From Sphingobacterium arenae (GTDB lineage Bacteria > Bacteroidota > Bacteroidia > Sphingobacteriales > Sphingobacteriaceae), in NCBI RefSeq assembly GCF_014692505.1, contig NZ_JACNYK010000001.1:248001-312000 (forward strand): a stretch of DNA of 64,000 bases, read 5' to 3'. Made by a program: the position numbers and the translations under genes. The notes under the pieces are model-generated. The model saw only the letters and a program-made list of their open reading frames with translations. It had not been told where the DNA came from and ran no database searches. Positions 54,578 to 63,586 of the stretch are shown here, piece after piece. Numbering within the stretch: position 1 is the first letter of the stretch; every line of letters starts with the position of its first letter.

Positions 54578-55453
54578 ATGAAACTTACCCTTGGCTTTTC
54601 GCCCTGTCCCAACGATACGTTTATTTTTGATGCGTTGATCCATCATAAAATTGACACGGGAGGACTGGAATTTGACGTACAATACCAAGATGTGGAGACC
54701 TTGAACCAAAAAGCGTTTCTGGGAGAACTAGATATCACCAAGCTGAGTTACCATGCTTTTGCATATGCCGTAAACGACTACGAATTGCTAGACGCTGGAA
54801 GTGCACTAGGTTCTGGTGTAGGGCCATTGCTCATTACGAAAGACCCAGCGTTAGCTGCACGGTTAAAGAACGTGCTGGAAAACAAGGAGGAGCTGAATAC
54901 AGCGGAAAACGGATTGAAAATCGGTATTCCAGGAAAATATACAACGGCCAATTTTCTATTGGGGATGGCTTTTCCAAGCTTACAAAACAAGGAGGAGTTG
55001 GTTTTTTCTGATATCGAACAATCGTTGTTAGATGGTACGATTGATCTGGGTTTAATTATCCATGAAAACAGATTTACTTATCAAGCGAAAGGATTGTACA
55101 AGGTCGTGGATCTGGGGGATTTTTGGGAACAAACAACCAACAGTCCAATACCCTTGGGAGGGATTGTAGTGAAACGGGGCTTAGACAAAGAACTCAAGGT
55201 TAAAATCAACCGATTAGTTCGAGAAAGTGTACAATTTGCCTTTGAAAACCCGAAATCAGGATTGGATTATATCCGTTCCCATGCACAAGAAATGGAGGAA
55301 GAGGTGATGTATAAACATATTGACCTCTATGTGAACAAATATTCGGAGCACCTGGGGAAGGAGGGACGTATGGCAATCCAGCAAATGTTTGATAAAGCCC
55401 AAGACCTAAAGCTTATTCCCACTTCTCGTAAAAGTTTGTTTTTGATGACTTAA
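54578..55453 (+). CDS. mqnD: 1,4-dihydroxy-6-naphthoate synthase (futalosine menaquinone pathway)
   Basis: It converts cyclic dehypoxanthine futalosine to 1,4-dihydroxy-6-naphthoate in menaquinone synthesis. The family start LGFSPCPNDTFIFDALIH and the blocks ITKLSYHAFAYA, GSGVGPLLI, IPGKYTTANFLLGMAFP and NSPIPLGGIVVKRGL are present. Length 291 aa is usual. It marks the change from PUL 2 back to core genes. Confidence 0.9.
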   Translation: MKLTLGFSPCPNDTFIFDALIHHKIDTGGLEFDVQYQDVETLNQKAFLGELDITKLSYHAFAYAVNDYELLDAGSALGSGVGPLLITKDPALAARLKNVLENKEELNTAENGLKIGIPGKYTTANFLLGMAFPSLQNKEELVFSDIEQSLLDGTIDLGLIIHENRFTYQAKGLYKVVDLGDFWEQTTNSPIPLGGIVVKRGLDKELKVKINRLVRESVQFAFENPKSGLDYIRSHAQEMEEEVMYKHIDLYVNKYSEHLGKEGRMAIQQMFDKAQDLKLIPTSRKSLFLMT

Positions 55454-55584
55454 ACATCACTATGATAAAGAGGTGGATGGGCAGCTTCTGTGCAAAAACA
55501 AGGCGTCGCTCCAGTCGCAAATAGAACAACATAGGTTTTACAAAAAAATAAACTGGAATCCTGTTAGTTATCACATGTAATAAT

Positions 55585-55592
55585 TAAATTTG
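55585..55592 (+). promoter_or_regulatory. TAnnTTTG box upstream of secA
   Basis: TAAATTTG lies 76 bp before the secA start codon, in a 215-bp gap. The -33 element is weak. Confidence 0.4.
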
Positions 55593-55668
55593 CCCGGTAG
55601 TGCCAAAATGTCTGCAAAATAGTATTGGATTCATTATTGCACGCGGTATACGGAGATAATAAAATATT

Positions 55669-58600
55669 ATGTTAAAATTTTTAAGTAAATTATTTGGCAG
55701 CAAGTCAGAGCGAGATATCAAATCCGTTCAGTCCATTGTAGATAAAATCAAAGAGGAATATGAGAAGCTATCTTCGTTAAGCCATGATGAATTACGGGCG
55801 AAAACAGCCGATTTTAAAAACCGAATCAAAGCCTATTTAGCGGATATAGACCAAGAAATTACATCCTTAAAAGCAGAAGCAGACAAGGATGATGTGGATA
55901 TGGGCGAAAAGACGGCCCTTTATGAGAAAGTAGACAAGCTATCGAAGGATAGAGACAAAAAATTAGAAGAAGTGCTGTTGGAAATCTTGCCAGAAGCTTT
56001 TGCTGTGGTGAAAGATACAGCACGCCGCTTAACAGAAAATAAAGAAATTGAGGTTACCGCAACTGATTTTGACCGGGAATTGGCAGCAAACAAACCGAAT
56101 GTCGTAGTGGAAGGCGATAAAGCGGTATGGAAAAACTCTTGGACAGCGGCTGGTACAGAAGTTACCTGGAATATGGTACACTATGATGTGCAGCTCATTG
56201 GGGGTATCGTTTTGCACCAAGGTAAAATTGCGGAAATGTCTACCGGAGAGGGTAAAACTTTAGTCGGTACGTTGCCGACATACCTAAACGCATTATCTGG
56301 GCAGGGTGTACATATTGTAACCGTAAATGATTACTTAGCGCGTCGTGACTCCGAATGGAACGGGCCGTTATTTGAGTTCCATGGATTGAGTGTAGACTGT
56401 ATCGACAAACACCAACCCAACTCGCCGCAGCGTAGAAAAGCTTATCTATCAGATATTGTATACGGAACAAATAATGAATTTGGTTTCGATTATTTGCGCG
56501 ACAATATGACACAGACACCAGACTCTATGGTGCAGCGAAAATTGCATTATGCCATGATTGATGAGGTGGATTCTGTTTTGATTGATGATGCGCGGACGCC
56601 ATTGATTATCTCCGGGCCTATTCCACGGGGTGATCAGCATGAGTTTTATCAACTGAAACCGCGGATTGAAAGATTGGTAAATGCCCAAAAAGCCTATGTA
56701 AATACCGTTTTTAACGAAGCGAAGAAATCCATTGCCAAAGGCGACTCTGATGTAGAGGGTGGGGGAATGGCGTTGTTGCGTGCTTACCGCGGCTTGCCTA
56801 AAAATAAGGCTTTGATTAAGTTCCTGTCCGAAGGAAACCACAGACAGCTATTGCAGAAGGTTGAAAACCATTATATGGCTGAGCAAAGCCGCAATATGCC
56901 CAAGGTGGATGCAGAGCTTTTCTTTGTGATTGATGAAAAAAATAATCAAGTAGAGCTGAGTGAAAAAGGGATCGAATTGATTACGGCTTCCGGCGAAGAC
57001 CCTAACTTTTTCATTATGCCCGACGTCGGGTCTGAGATAGCTGATATCGAAAAATCAGATATTTCATTAGAAGAAAAAGCACAAAAAAAGGAAGAGCTTT
57101 TGCGCGATTACTCTATCAAGTCAGAGCGTATCCATTCTATAAATCAATTGCTTAAAGCCTACACCTTATTTGAGATTGACGATCAGTATATCGTGGATGA
57201 AGGTAAGGTAAAGATCGTTGATGAACAAACGGGACGTATCATGGAAGGACGCCGTTATTCTGATGGTCTGCATCAAGCAATTGAAGCGAAAGAAAATGTA
57301 AAGGTGGAAGATGCGACGCAAACATATGCAACGATTACCTTACAGAATTATTTCCGGATGTATCACAAGCTTGCTGGGATGACGGGTACGGCATCCACAG
57401 AAGCGGGGGAACTTTGGCAGATTTATAAGCTGGATGTGGTGGAAATCCCGACAAACAGACCAATTCAACGGGATGATCGACAGGATTTGATTTATCGTAC
57501 AGCGAGAGAAAAATACAACGCTGTAGCACAAGAAATTCAAGCTTTGACCGAAGCCGGAAGACCGGTACTCGTGGGTACTACCTCTGTCGAGATTTCGGAA
57601 TTACTTAGCCGGATGTTAAAATTACGTGGTATCAAGCATAATGTATTGAACGCGAAACTTCACCAAAAGGAAGCCGATATTGTTGCAGAGGCAGGGCGTC
57701 CTGGTCAAGTAACCATTGCAACCAACATGGCGGGACGTGGTACGGATATTAAGTTGACGCAGGAAGTAATTAATGCAGGAGGTTTGGCCATTATTGGTAC
57801 AGAAAGACATGAATCGCGTCGTGTCGACCGCCAGTTACGCGGACGGGCTGGTCGCCAGGGGGATCCTGGTTCATCGCAATTCTTCGTGTCACTGGAGGAT
57901 AATTTGATGCGATTGTTTGCTTCTGAACGGATTTCCAACATCATGGTGAAAATGGGTGTGGAAGACGGAGAAGTGATGCAACACAGTATGTTGACAAAAT
58001 CAATCGAAAGAGCGCAGCGAAAAGTGGAGGAGAATAACTTTGGTATTCGGAAGCGTTTGCTGGAATACGACGACGTAATGAACTCTCAACGTACAGTAAT
58101 CTATTCCAAGCGTAAGAACGCGTTGTTTGGTGAGCGTCTGGACGTCGATTTGAACAACACCATTTACGATGTGGTCGAAGATATCGTAACCGAGGCAAAA
58201 GAGGGAGGAACTTACGAAGAATTCCAAATTGAAGTTATTCGTTTGTTTGCTATTAACCCCGAAATAGAGGAAGAAGAGTTTACGCAAAGTGGTTTAACGG
58301 CCGTAACAGATAAACTGTTTCAGCAGATTCTCACGCATTATCAAAATAAGGAGAAACAAATTGCGGAACAGACGCTTCCAGTGCTAACAAATGTTTTGGC
58401 GGAACGTGGCGCCATGATAGAAAATGTGGTGATACCGTTTACGGATGGTATTCGTGGCATACAAGTTGCGACCAATTTGCAAAAAGCAGTAGAATCTAGT
58501 GGGAAGGAAGTTTTCAGATCGTTTGAAAAAGGCATAGTTTTGGCGTTGATTGATGAGGCTTGGAAGGAACACTTACGAGAAATGGATGACTTGAAGCAAT

Positions 58601-58974
58601 CTGTGCAGAACGCAGTATATGAGCAAAAAGATCCCATTATTATTTATAAGATGGAAGCATACAATCTTTTCAAAAGTATGTTGGCTTCCATGAATAAAGA
58701 GATTGTAAGTTTCTTGTTCAAAGGCGAAATACCGGGTCAACAGCAAGAACCGCAAAATGTTCGGGAAGCACGTCCAGTACAGCCTCAACCCGTTCAGGTT
58801 AAAGCAACCAAGGCGGAACTAGCTTCCCCCACGGGTGTGTCTGACGAAGATCGCGATACGCGTGAACAACAAGTCACACAACCTATACGTAAGACACAAA
58901 CGGTGGGTAGAAATGATGAATGTCCTTGTGGTTCTGGAAAGAAATATAAAAACTGTCACGGAAAAAACGCGTAA
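55669..58974 (+). CDS. secA: preprotein translocase ATPase SecA
   Basis: The motor of the Sec export system. The Walker A motif GEGKT is at residues 193-197, Walker B is in MIDEVDSVLIDDART, and the helicase-type motif GRGTDIKL and QLRGRAGRQGDPGSS follow. The C-terminal tail GRNDECPCGSGKKYKNCHG is the zinc-binding SecB/ribosome-binding motif. The length of 1101 aa is typical for Bacteroidota, which carry extra insertions compared with E. coli SecA. Confidence 0.98.
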   Translation: MLKFLSKLFGSKSERDIKSVQSIVDKIKEEYEKLSSLSHDELRAKTADFKNRIKAYLADIDQEITSLKAEADKDDVDMGEKTALYEKVDKLSKDRDKKLEEVLLEILPEAFAVVKDTARRLTENKEIEVTATDFDRELAANKPNVVVEGDKAVWKNSWTAAGTEVTWNMVHYDVQLIGGIVLHQGKIAEMSTGEGKTLVGTLPTYLNALSGQGVHIVTVNDYLARRDSEWNGPLFEFHGLSVDCIDKHQPNSPQRRKAYLSDIVYGTNNEFGFDYLRDNMTQTPDSMVQRKLHYAMIDEVDSVLIDDARTPLIISGPIPRGDQHEFYQLKPRIERLVNAQKAYVNTVFNEAKKSIAKGDSDVEGGGMALLRAYRGLPKNKALIKFLSEGNHRQLLQKVENHYMAEQSRNMPKVDAELFFVIDEKNNQVELSEKGIELITASGEDPNFFIMPDVGSEIADIEKSDISLEEKAQKKEELLRDYSIKSERIHSINQLLKAYTLFEIDDQYIVDEGKVKIVDEQTGRIMEGRRYSDGLHQAIEAKENVKVEDATQTYATITLQNYFRMYHKLAGMTGTASTEAGELWQIYKLDVVEIPTNRPIQRDDRQDLIYRTAREKYNAVAQEIQALTEAGRPVLVGTTSVEISELLSRMLKLRGIKHNVLNAKLHQKEADIVAEAGRPGQVTIATNMAGRGTDIKLTQEVINAGGLAIIGTERHESRRVDRQLRGRAGRQGDPGSSQFFVSLEDNLMRLFASERISNIMVKMGVEDGEVMQHSMLTKSIERAQRKVEENNFGIRKRLLEYDDVMNSQRTVIYSKRKNALFGERLDVDLNNTIYDVVEDIVTEAKEGGTYEEFQIEVIRLFAINPEIEEEEFTQSGLTAVTDKLFQQILTHYQNKEKQIAEQTLPVLTNVLAERGAMIENVVIPFTDGIRGIQVATNLQKAVESSGKEVFRSFEKGIVLALIDEAWKEHLREMDDLKQSVQNAVYEQKDPIIIYKMEAYNLFKSMLASMNKEIVSFLFKGEIPGQQQEPQNVREARPVQPQPVQVKATKAELASPTGVSDEDRDTREQQVTQPIRKTQTVGRNDECPCGSGKKYKNCHGKNA

Positions 58975-58988
58975 AAAATTTACGGAAA

Positions 58989-59441
58989 ATGTTATATAAA
59001 GGATTGATATTTGGTTTTGTACTCCTTGGATTCGCACAGCTTGGTAAAGCACAATCGGGAATCGTCGAAGTAGAAAAGGATTCGCTGATTAGCCTTTTGC
59101 AAGAATTCAGAGCGGAAAACGATATCAATCCAACAACTGCCCGTATGATTAGTCTTGGATCGAAAGTGGTTGATAAGAAGAGTGGAAAACGGGTTAAAGT
59201 ACGTGGTTTTCGTGTTCAGGTATTTTCTGGAGGAAACCGGAGTGACGCGTACGCAGTACAAGCTAGGTTTCAGCGATCTTATAAGGATATCGGAGCTTAT
59301 GTGACCTATGAGGAACCAAATTATAGAGTAAAGGTAGGCGATTTCAGAAGCCGGTCAGAAGCGACGAATTTTATGCGAGAATTACGCTCGCAATACACCA
59401 ACGTATTTGTTTTCACGGAAGATGTTTGGGCGTACGAATAA
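58989..59441 (+). CDS. SPOR-domain protein
   Basis: A small exported protein whose C-terminal SPOR domain (about residues 70-148, FRVQVFSGGNRSDAYAVQARF and YRVKVGDFRSRSEATNFM) should bind denuded peptidoglycan at division sites. The signal peptide spans about residues 1-21 (LGKAQ). It lies 14 bp after secA and its end precedes the M20 gene by 11 bp, so these genes may share a transcript. Confidence 0.85.
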   Translation: MLYKGLIFGFVLLGFAQLGKAQSGIVEVEKDSLISLLQEFRAENDINPTTARMISLGSKVVDKKSGKRVKVRGFRVQVFSGGNRSDAYAVQARFQRSYKDIGAYVTYEEPNYRVKVGDFRSRSEATNFMRELRSQYTNVFVFTEDVWAYE

Positions 59442-59452
59442 ATAGAAAAATT

Positions 59453-60649
59453 ATGTCCATGCTGAAAGAAAAAATAAAACAACTCGCTGACGATTTCTTT
59501 GAGGAGACGATTAAATTTAGACGCCATTTACATCAATATCCCGAATTATCGTTTGAAGAATATGAGACATCTGCTTTTGTTAAAGAACAACTAGATCGTC
59601 TGGGGGTACCTTATGAGAGCATGGCAAACACGGGTGTGGTCGGGCTGATCTATGGAGAGAAGCCGTCGACAAAGGTATTGGCTCTCCGTGCGGATATGGA
59701 TGCCCTTCCTATACAGGAGGTAGACGGCCGTAGTTATGGGTCACAAAATTTGGGCGTTATGCATGCTTGTGGGCACGATGTGCATACCTCTTCGCTGCTC
59801 GGTGTGGCGGCCATATTACAATCTTTGAAAAGCGAATTCGGAGGTACCATAAAACTTATATTCCAACCTGGTGAAGAGCGCCTACCGGGTGGAGCCTCCA
59901 TCATGATTAAAGAAGGCGTACTCGAAAACCCAGTGCCTACAGGTATCATCGGACAGCATGTGATGCCCTTTATTGAAACGGGCAAAGTAGGTTTTCGTGT
60001 AGGAAAATATATGGCTTCTTGTGACGAGCTTTTTATGACAGTGAAAGGTCAGGGTGGACACGGTGCGCATCCACATCAAAACATAGATCCCATCGCCATT
60101 ACGGCGCAGATTATTACCGCTCTTCAGCAAGTTGTGAGTCGAAATGCAGATCCGAGGATACCAACAGTTTTGTCCTGGGGGAAGATAGTGGGAAATGGTG
60201 CCACCAATATTATTCCTGATGAAGTATATTTGGAAGGAACGTTTCGTACGTTTGATGAAAAGTGGCGGGCCGAGGCCCATGAGCGTATGGTCAAGATGGC
60301 AACAGGTATCGCGGAGAGTATGGGAGCAACCTGTGATTTTGAAGTACGAAAAGGTTATCCATTCCTCATTAACGAGGAGAGATTAACAACCGCATCCCGT
60401 AATTTTGCTGTGGAATATTTGGGAGAGGAAAATGTTGTTGAGTTGGATATATGGCCAGCGGCGGAAGATTTCTCTTATTATTCGCAAGAAACAAACGCCT
60501 GCTTCTATCGGTTGGGAACGGGAAATAAAGCCGCGGGTATTTCATCAGCTGTACACACCCCGACTTTTGATGTTGATGAAAACGCGCTGAAAGTGAGTAT
60601 TGGCTTGATGTCGTATATCACGTTGCGACAACTGACAACTAGCGCGTAA
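59453..60649 (+). CDS. M20-family amidohydrolase (hippurate hydrolase-like)
   Basis: A cytoplasmic zinc hydrolase that cleaves N-acyl amino acids. The first metal motif is RADMDALPIQE, the second MHACGHDVHTSSLLG, and the third GEERLPGGAS with the catalytic glutamate; the dimerisation part GGHGAHPHQNIDPI follows. The start at 59453 (MSMLKEKIK) is chosen because the longer frame overlaps the SPOR gene. Length 398 aa is usual. The natural substrate is not known. Confidence 0.9.
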   Translation: MSMLKEKIKQLADDFFEETIKFRRHLHQYPELSFEEYETSAFVKEQLDRLGVPYESMANTGVVGLIYGEKPSTKVLALRADMDALPIQEVDGRSYGSQNLGVMHACGHDVHTSSLLGVAAILQSLKSEFGGTIKLIFQPGEERLPGGASIMIKEGVLENPVPTGIIGQHVMPFIETGKVGFRVGKYMASCDELFMTVKGQGGHGAHPHQNIDPIAITAQIITALQQVVSRNADPRIPTVLSWGKIVGNGATNIIPDEVYLEGTFRTFDEKWRAEAHERMVKMATGIAESMGATCDFEVRKGYPFLINEERLTTASRNFAVEYLGEENVVELDIWPAAEDFSYYSQETNACFYRLGTGNKAAGISSAVHTPTFDVDENALKVSIGLMSYITLRQLTTSA

Positions 60650-60667
60650 CCTTTATTGCTATCTAGC

Positions 60668-61231
60668 ATGTCTTCACATCATATTGTTAGAGAGAACCAG
60701 GAGCCCGCTATGATTGTCGCCTCCTATGATGCGCTCGATGAAGAACATATGGGCCAACTGCTAGAATGGAGTCCAACGGTAATAGCGAACGACGACACGA
60801 TAGATTTCTTTTTAGCAGCAGATATCAAAGTAGATGCTGTATTCAGTACAAAAGAAGAAACATATCAGCAAGAGCAAATTAAAAATCTCCCAATACAACA
60901 AGAGTTCCTACCAGACGCCCTGAATTATCTTATCCGAAACAACCACAAAGCCGTTAATATCGTGTGCAATGCACTGGATGAAGTGCTGGAAGCCTATTGT
61001 ACTTTAATTAATATTGTCGTATTGTCTCATGGGAGACGGTATGTGTATGTCCGTCATCGCTACGAAAAATGGAAAGAAGTTGGCGCGCGCGTTTTCGTTT
61101 CCGAAAGCCGACTCAAATCTCTGGTCGGACTTAAACGTATCAGCTCACATGAATTCCTGACCGAACAAGATGGTTTTATTTATCTGGAATTTAATACCAA
61201 TGAATATGTTTGTATAGGCGAAGAAATTTAA
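60668..61231 (+). CDS. thiamine pyrophosphokinase-like protein
   Basis: A 187-residue protein whose start MSSHHIVRENQEPAMIVA and following QLLEWSPTVIANDDTIDFFLAADIKVDAVF resemble the thiamine pyrophosphokinase-like proteins annotated in Sphingobacteria. Classical thiamine pyrophosphokinase motifs (D-G-A, G-D-x-D-S) are not well kept, so the activity is doubtful. ATG 60668 is preferred over TTG 60656. The next gene follows after 1 bp. Confidence 0.5.
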   Translation: MSSHHIVRENQEPAMIVASYDALDEEHMGQLLEWSPTVIANDDTIDFFLAADIKVDAVFSTKEETYQQEQIKNLPIQQEFLPDALNYLIRNNHKAVNIVCNALDEVLEAYCTLINIVVLSHGRRYVYVRHRYEKWKEVGARVFVSESRLKSLVGLKRISSHEFLTEQDGFIYLEFNTNEYVCIGEEI

Positions 61232-61232
61232 A

Positions 61233-61724
61233 ATGTACACTATTCGAAAAATAAGCAAGAAAGAGGCTGCGGTAATCCATCATTTAGGGACGGAAGTATA
61301 CCACACAACATATACGACGATTCTAAGTCGCGCACAAATAGATTTCATGCTGCGTAAAAATTATAGCCCGGAAGCCATTCAGCAATCTATGATAGACGGA
61401 CAAGATTTTTATCTTATCTTTCAACAACAGGAAAAACCTTTAGGCTTTATCGCTCTTCAAAAGAAGAGTGAAGATATTTTGCGAATAGAAAAACTATACC
61501 TTTTAGCGAACAGTCAGGGACGAGGGTTGGGCAAAAAATTAATTGATTTCGCGATAGAAAAAGCAAAAGAATGCGATTGCTCGATACTAGAGCTTAATGT
61601 CAATAGAGGAAATAGGGCATATTACTTCTATCTCAAGCAGGGGTTTCAAGTTATGAAGGAAGTGGACATACCTTATTATGGTTATATCCTCGATGATTAC
61701 GTCATGCAGAAACTAGTCCGTTAA
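61233..61724 (+). CDS. GNAT-family N-acetyltransferase
   Basis: A 163-residue acetyl-CoA-dependent transferase. The acetyl-CoA-binding motif A is LYLLANSQGRGLGKKLIDFA (near residues 88-107), followed by ILELNVNRGNRAYYFYLKQGF, the conserved motif B. The acceptor is unknown. Its last 12 bases overlap the end of the convergent peptidase gene. Confidence 0.87.
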   Translation: MYTIRKISKKEAAVIHHLGTEVYHTTYTTILSRAQIDFMLRKNYSPEAIQQSMIDGQDFYLIFQQQEKPLGFIALQKKSEDILRIEKLYLLANSQGRGLGKKLIDFAIEKAKECDCSILELNVNRGNRAYYFYLKQGFQVMKEVDIPYYGYILDDYVMQKLVR

Positions 61725-63023
61725 CTTTTCTACACGTGTCGGCGTTTGTTCTCCCGTCACAATCCCGACAGCACCTTTGGCAATGGCTTCTATGCTAGAC
61801 TTTATATTCCGGATATCTAACGTCGAAACCTCGTCCTTTACCGTATGGTAGTATGCGTCTTTATCAATCTGCGAAGTGGAAAATGTATGCGCTGGAACAC
61901 CTAGCGCTGCCAAAACAGCATTATCACTTCTATAGAATAGATTTTGTGTTGGGTATGGATCGGGATGGAACGTAAACGCTGTTCCTTTTAGGTTATCTTG
62001 CATCAATTCCGCCAAATTGGAATGATGGTAGCCTGTGATATATAGGGTATTTGGTCCAAATTTAGAATCCTTGCCGATCATTTCTATATTAATCATCGCA
62101 ACGACCTTATCGGCATCAATATTATTGGAGAAGTATTTAGAGCCAAACATGCCGATCTCTTCTGCTGTGAAGGCGACAAAAATCAAGGTACGCTCGTTGA
62201 TGCCCTCCTTTTTGAAATGTTTAGCCAAGGCAATCATGGCGGTCGTGCCGGAAGCATCGTCATCCGCGCCATTGGCTATGGAGTCTTTTCCCTCTGGTTC
62301 AAGGATACCGATGTGATCGTAATGTGCAGAGAAAACAACAAATTCATCTGATTTAGATTTTCCTGGGATGACAGCAGCCACATTGAACAACGGAAAATCT
62401 TCGTGTATGGTGTTGGCGACTATTTCAAAAATTCTGGTGTCTTTTTTCTTAATGGCGAACACTTTACTTGGACCGTTGGTTGCACCAGCTTGTTTTGGAA
62501 TAACATTTTCACGTGAAAATATTTTTTTGAAACGTGCAAGCATAGGGGCAAAAGACGGGTCTATCCATACGATGTTATTGTTCGGATTGTTTCGCACGAT
62601 ATCGCGGAATCGTTCCGAGAAATCATCTCCAGCGCTGATTTCCATAACTTCTATTTCCGAATCTTGATTCCAAGAAAGGATGGGATTACTATTTAGTATG
62701 ATAAACTCATCGGTTTTCAATGCCGCTCCATTGATCTTGATGGATTCATTTTTCGTAGAAACTTTCGTTACCTCAAACGTCTGTCGGTAGTTTTCCTCGG
62801 CATAAGGGTGTAAATCCACTTGCCGGAATTCCTCTGCAATAAAATCTGCTGCACGGGCAATATCGGGGCTTAATGCTGCCCTTCCGCGCATATCGTCGGC
62901 GGCAAGTGTTGAGATAATACGTTCCACGTCCGCCGTTTCCACTGTTTGAGCAGTTACAGCTGATAGACAGGCAGCAAATTGGAAAAAGACAAAAAAATAG
63001 CCATGTAAAACTTTTTCTTTCAT
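61713..63023 (-). CDS. M28-family zinc peptidase, exported
   Basis: An exported aminopeptidase-like enzyme. The signal peptide ends near residue 26 (VTAQ). Zinc ligands are seen in SAHYDHIG, GADDDASG and the catalytic TAEEIGMFGS, with later ligands in NIEMIG and the C-terminal YYHTVKDE. A PA-like insert lies between residues 110 and 210. Length 436 aa fits Bacteroidota M28 proteins. Confidence 0.88.
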   Translation of the reverse strand: MKEKVLHGYFFVFFQFAACLSAVTAQTVETADVERIISTLAADDMRGRAALSPDIARAADFIAEEFRQVDLHPYAEENYRQTFEVTKVSTKNESIKINGAALKTDEFIILNSNPILSWNQDSEIEVMEISAGDDFSERFRDIVRNNPNNNIVWIDPSFAPMLARFKKIFSRENVIPKQAGATNGPSKVFAIKKKDTRIFEIVANTIHEDFPLFNVAAVIPGKSKSDEFVVFSAHYDHIGILEPEGKDSIANGADDDASGTTAMIALAKHFKKEGINERTLIFVAFTAEEIGMFGSKYFSNNIDADKVVAMINIEMIGKDSKFGPNTLYITGYHHSNLAELMQDNLKGTAFTFHPDPYPTQNLFYRSDNAVLAALGVPAHTFSTSQIDKDAYYHTVKDEVSTLDIRNIKSSIEAIAKGAVGIVTGEQTPTRVEKLTD

Positions 63024-63130
63024 AATAAGACTCCACTATGTGTGCCTAAAAATAGTATATTTCCTTTATAAATAGTGCTTGATGGCTGAGGAGAATTTAT
63101 GTAAGTTTGATACAAGAAAATATAAAAAAC

Positions 63131-63445
63131 ATGAAAGAAGTTACAGTTGAAGAGCTACAAGGAATGATAGATCGTAATGAAGATTTCCAACTTATCGATG
63201 TTCGTGAGCCTTTTGAATACGAAGTTTCTAATCTAGACGGCGTCAACATTCCCTTAGCAGGAATCGTAATCGAGGCGGATAAGGTTTCGAAAGATAAGCC
63301 GGTTATCATACATTGTCGTAGTGGTAAACGTAGTGCACAGGCGGTGATGTTATTGGAACAACAAGGGTTTGACAATTTATCCAACTTAGCGGGAGGTATA
63401 TTGGCCTGGAAGGAAGAAATTGATCCAGATATGGATGTATACTAG
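63131..63445 (+). CDS. rhodanese-like domain protein
   Basis: A single-domain cytoplasmic rhodanese of 104 residues. The substrate loop HCRSGKRSAQ carries the catalytic cysteine, preceded by LIDVREPFEYEVSNLDGVNIPL. ATG 63131 is used; the frame upstream opens with TTG 63107. It probably transfers or carries sulfane sulfur, with unknown partner. Confidence 0.87.
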   Translation: MKEVTVEELQGMIDRNEDFQLIDVREPFEYEVSNLDGVNIPLAGIVIEADKVSKDKPVIIHCRSGKRSAQAVMLLEQQGFDNLSNLAGGILAWKEEIDPDMDVY

Positions 63446-63546
63446 TTTGTGAAAAACTTAATCAAAAGCTCTGTTATTTATTAAATCGCTATGAAAAAGG
63501 GATTTAAACATGAATACTTATAAATGTTTGCTATATTGCGCGATTT

Positions 63547-63563
63547 TGGAACAATAAGTTCCA
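63547..63563. promoter_or_regulatory. inverted repeat upstream of the glutamate dehydrogenase gene
   Basis: TGGAAC (63547-63552) and GTTCCA (63558-63563) form a 6-bp inverted repeat with a 5-nt spacer, 23 bp before the start codon. It may be an operator or a leader hairpin. Confidence 0.3.
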
Positions 63564-63586
63564 TTTAATCTTGAAATATATTAATA

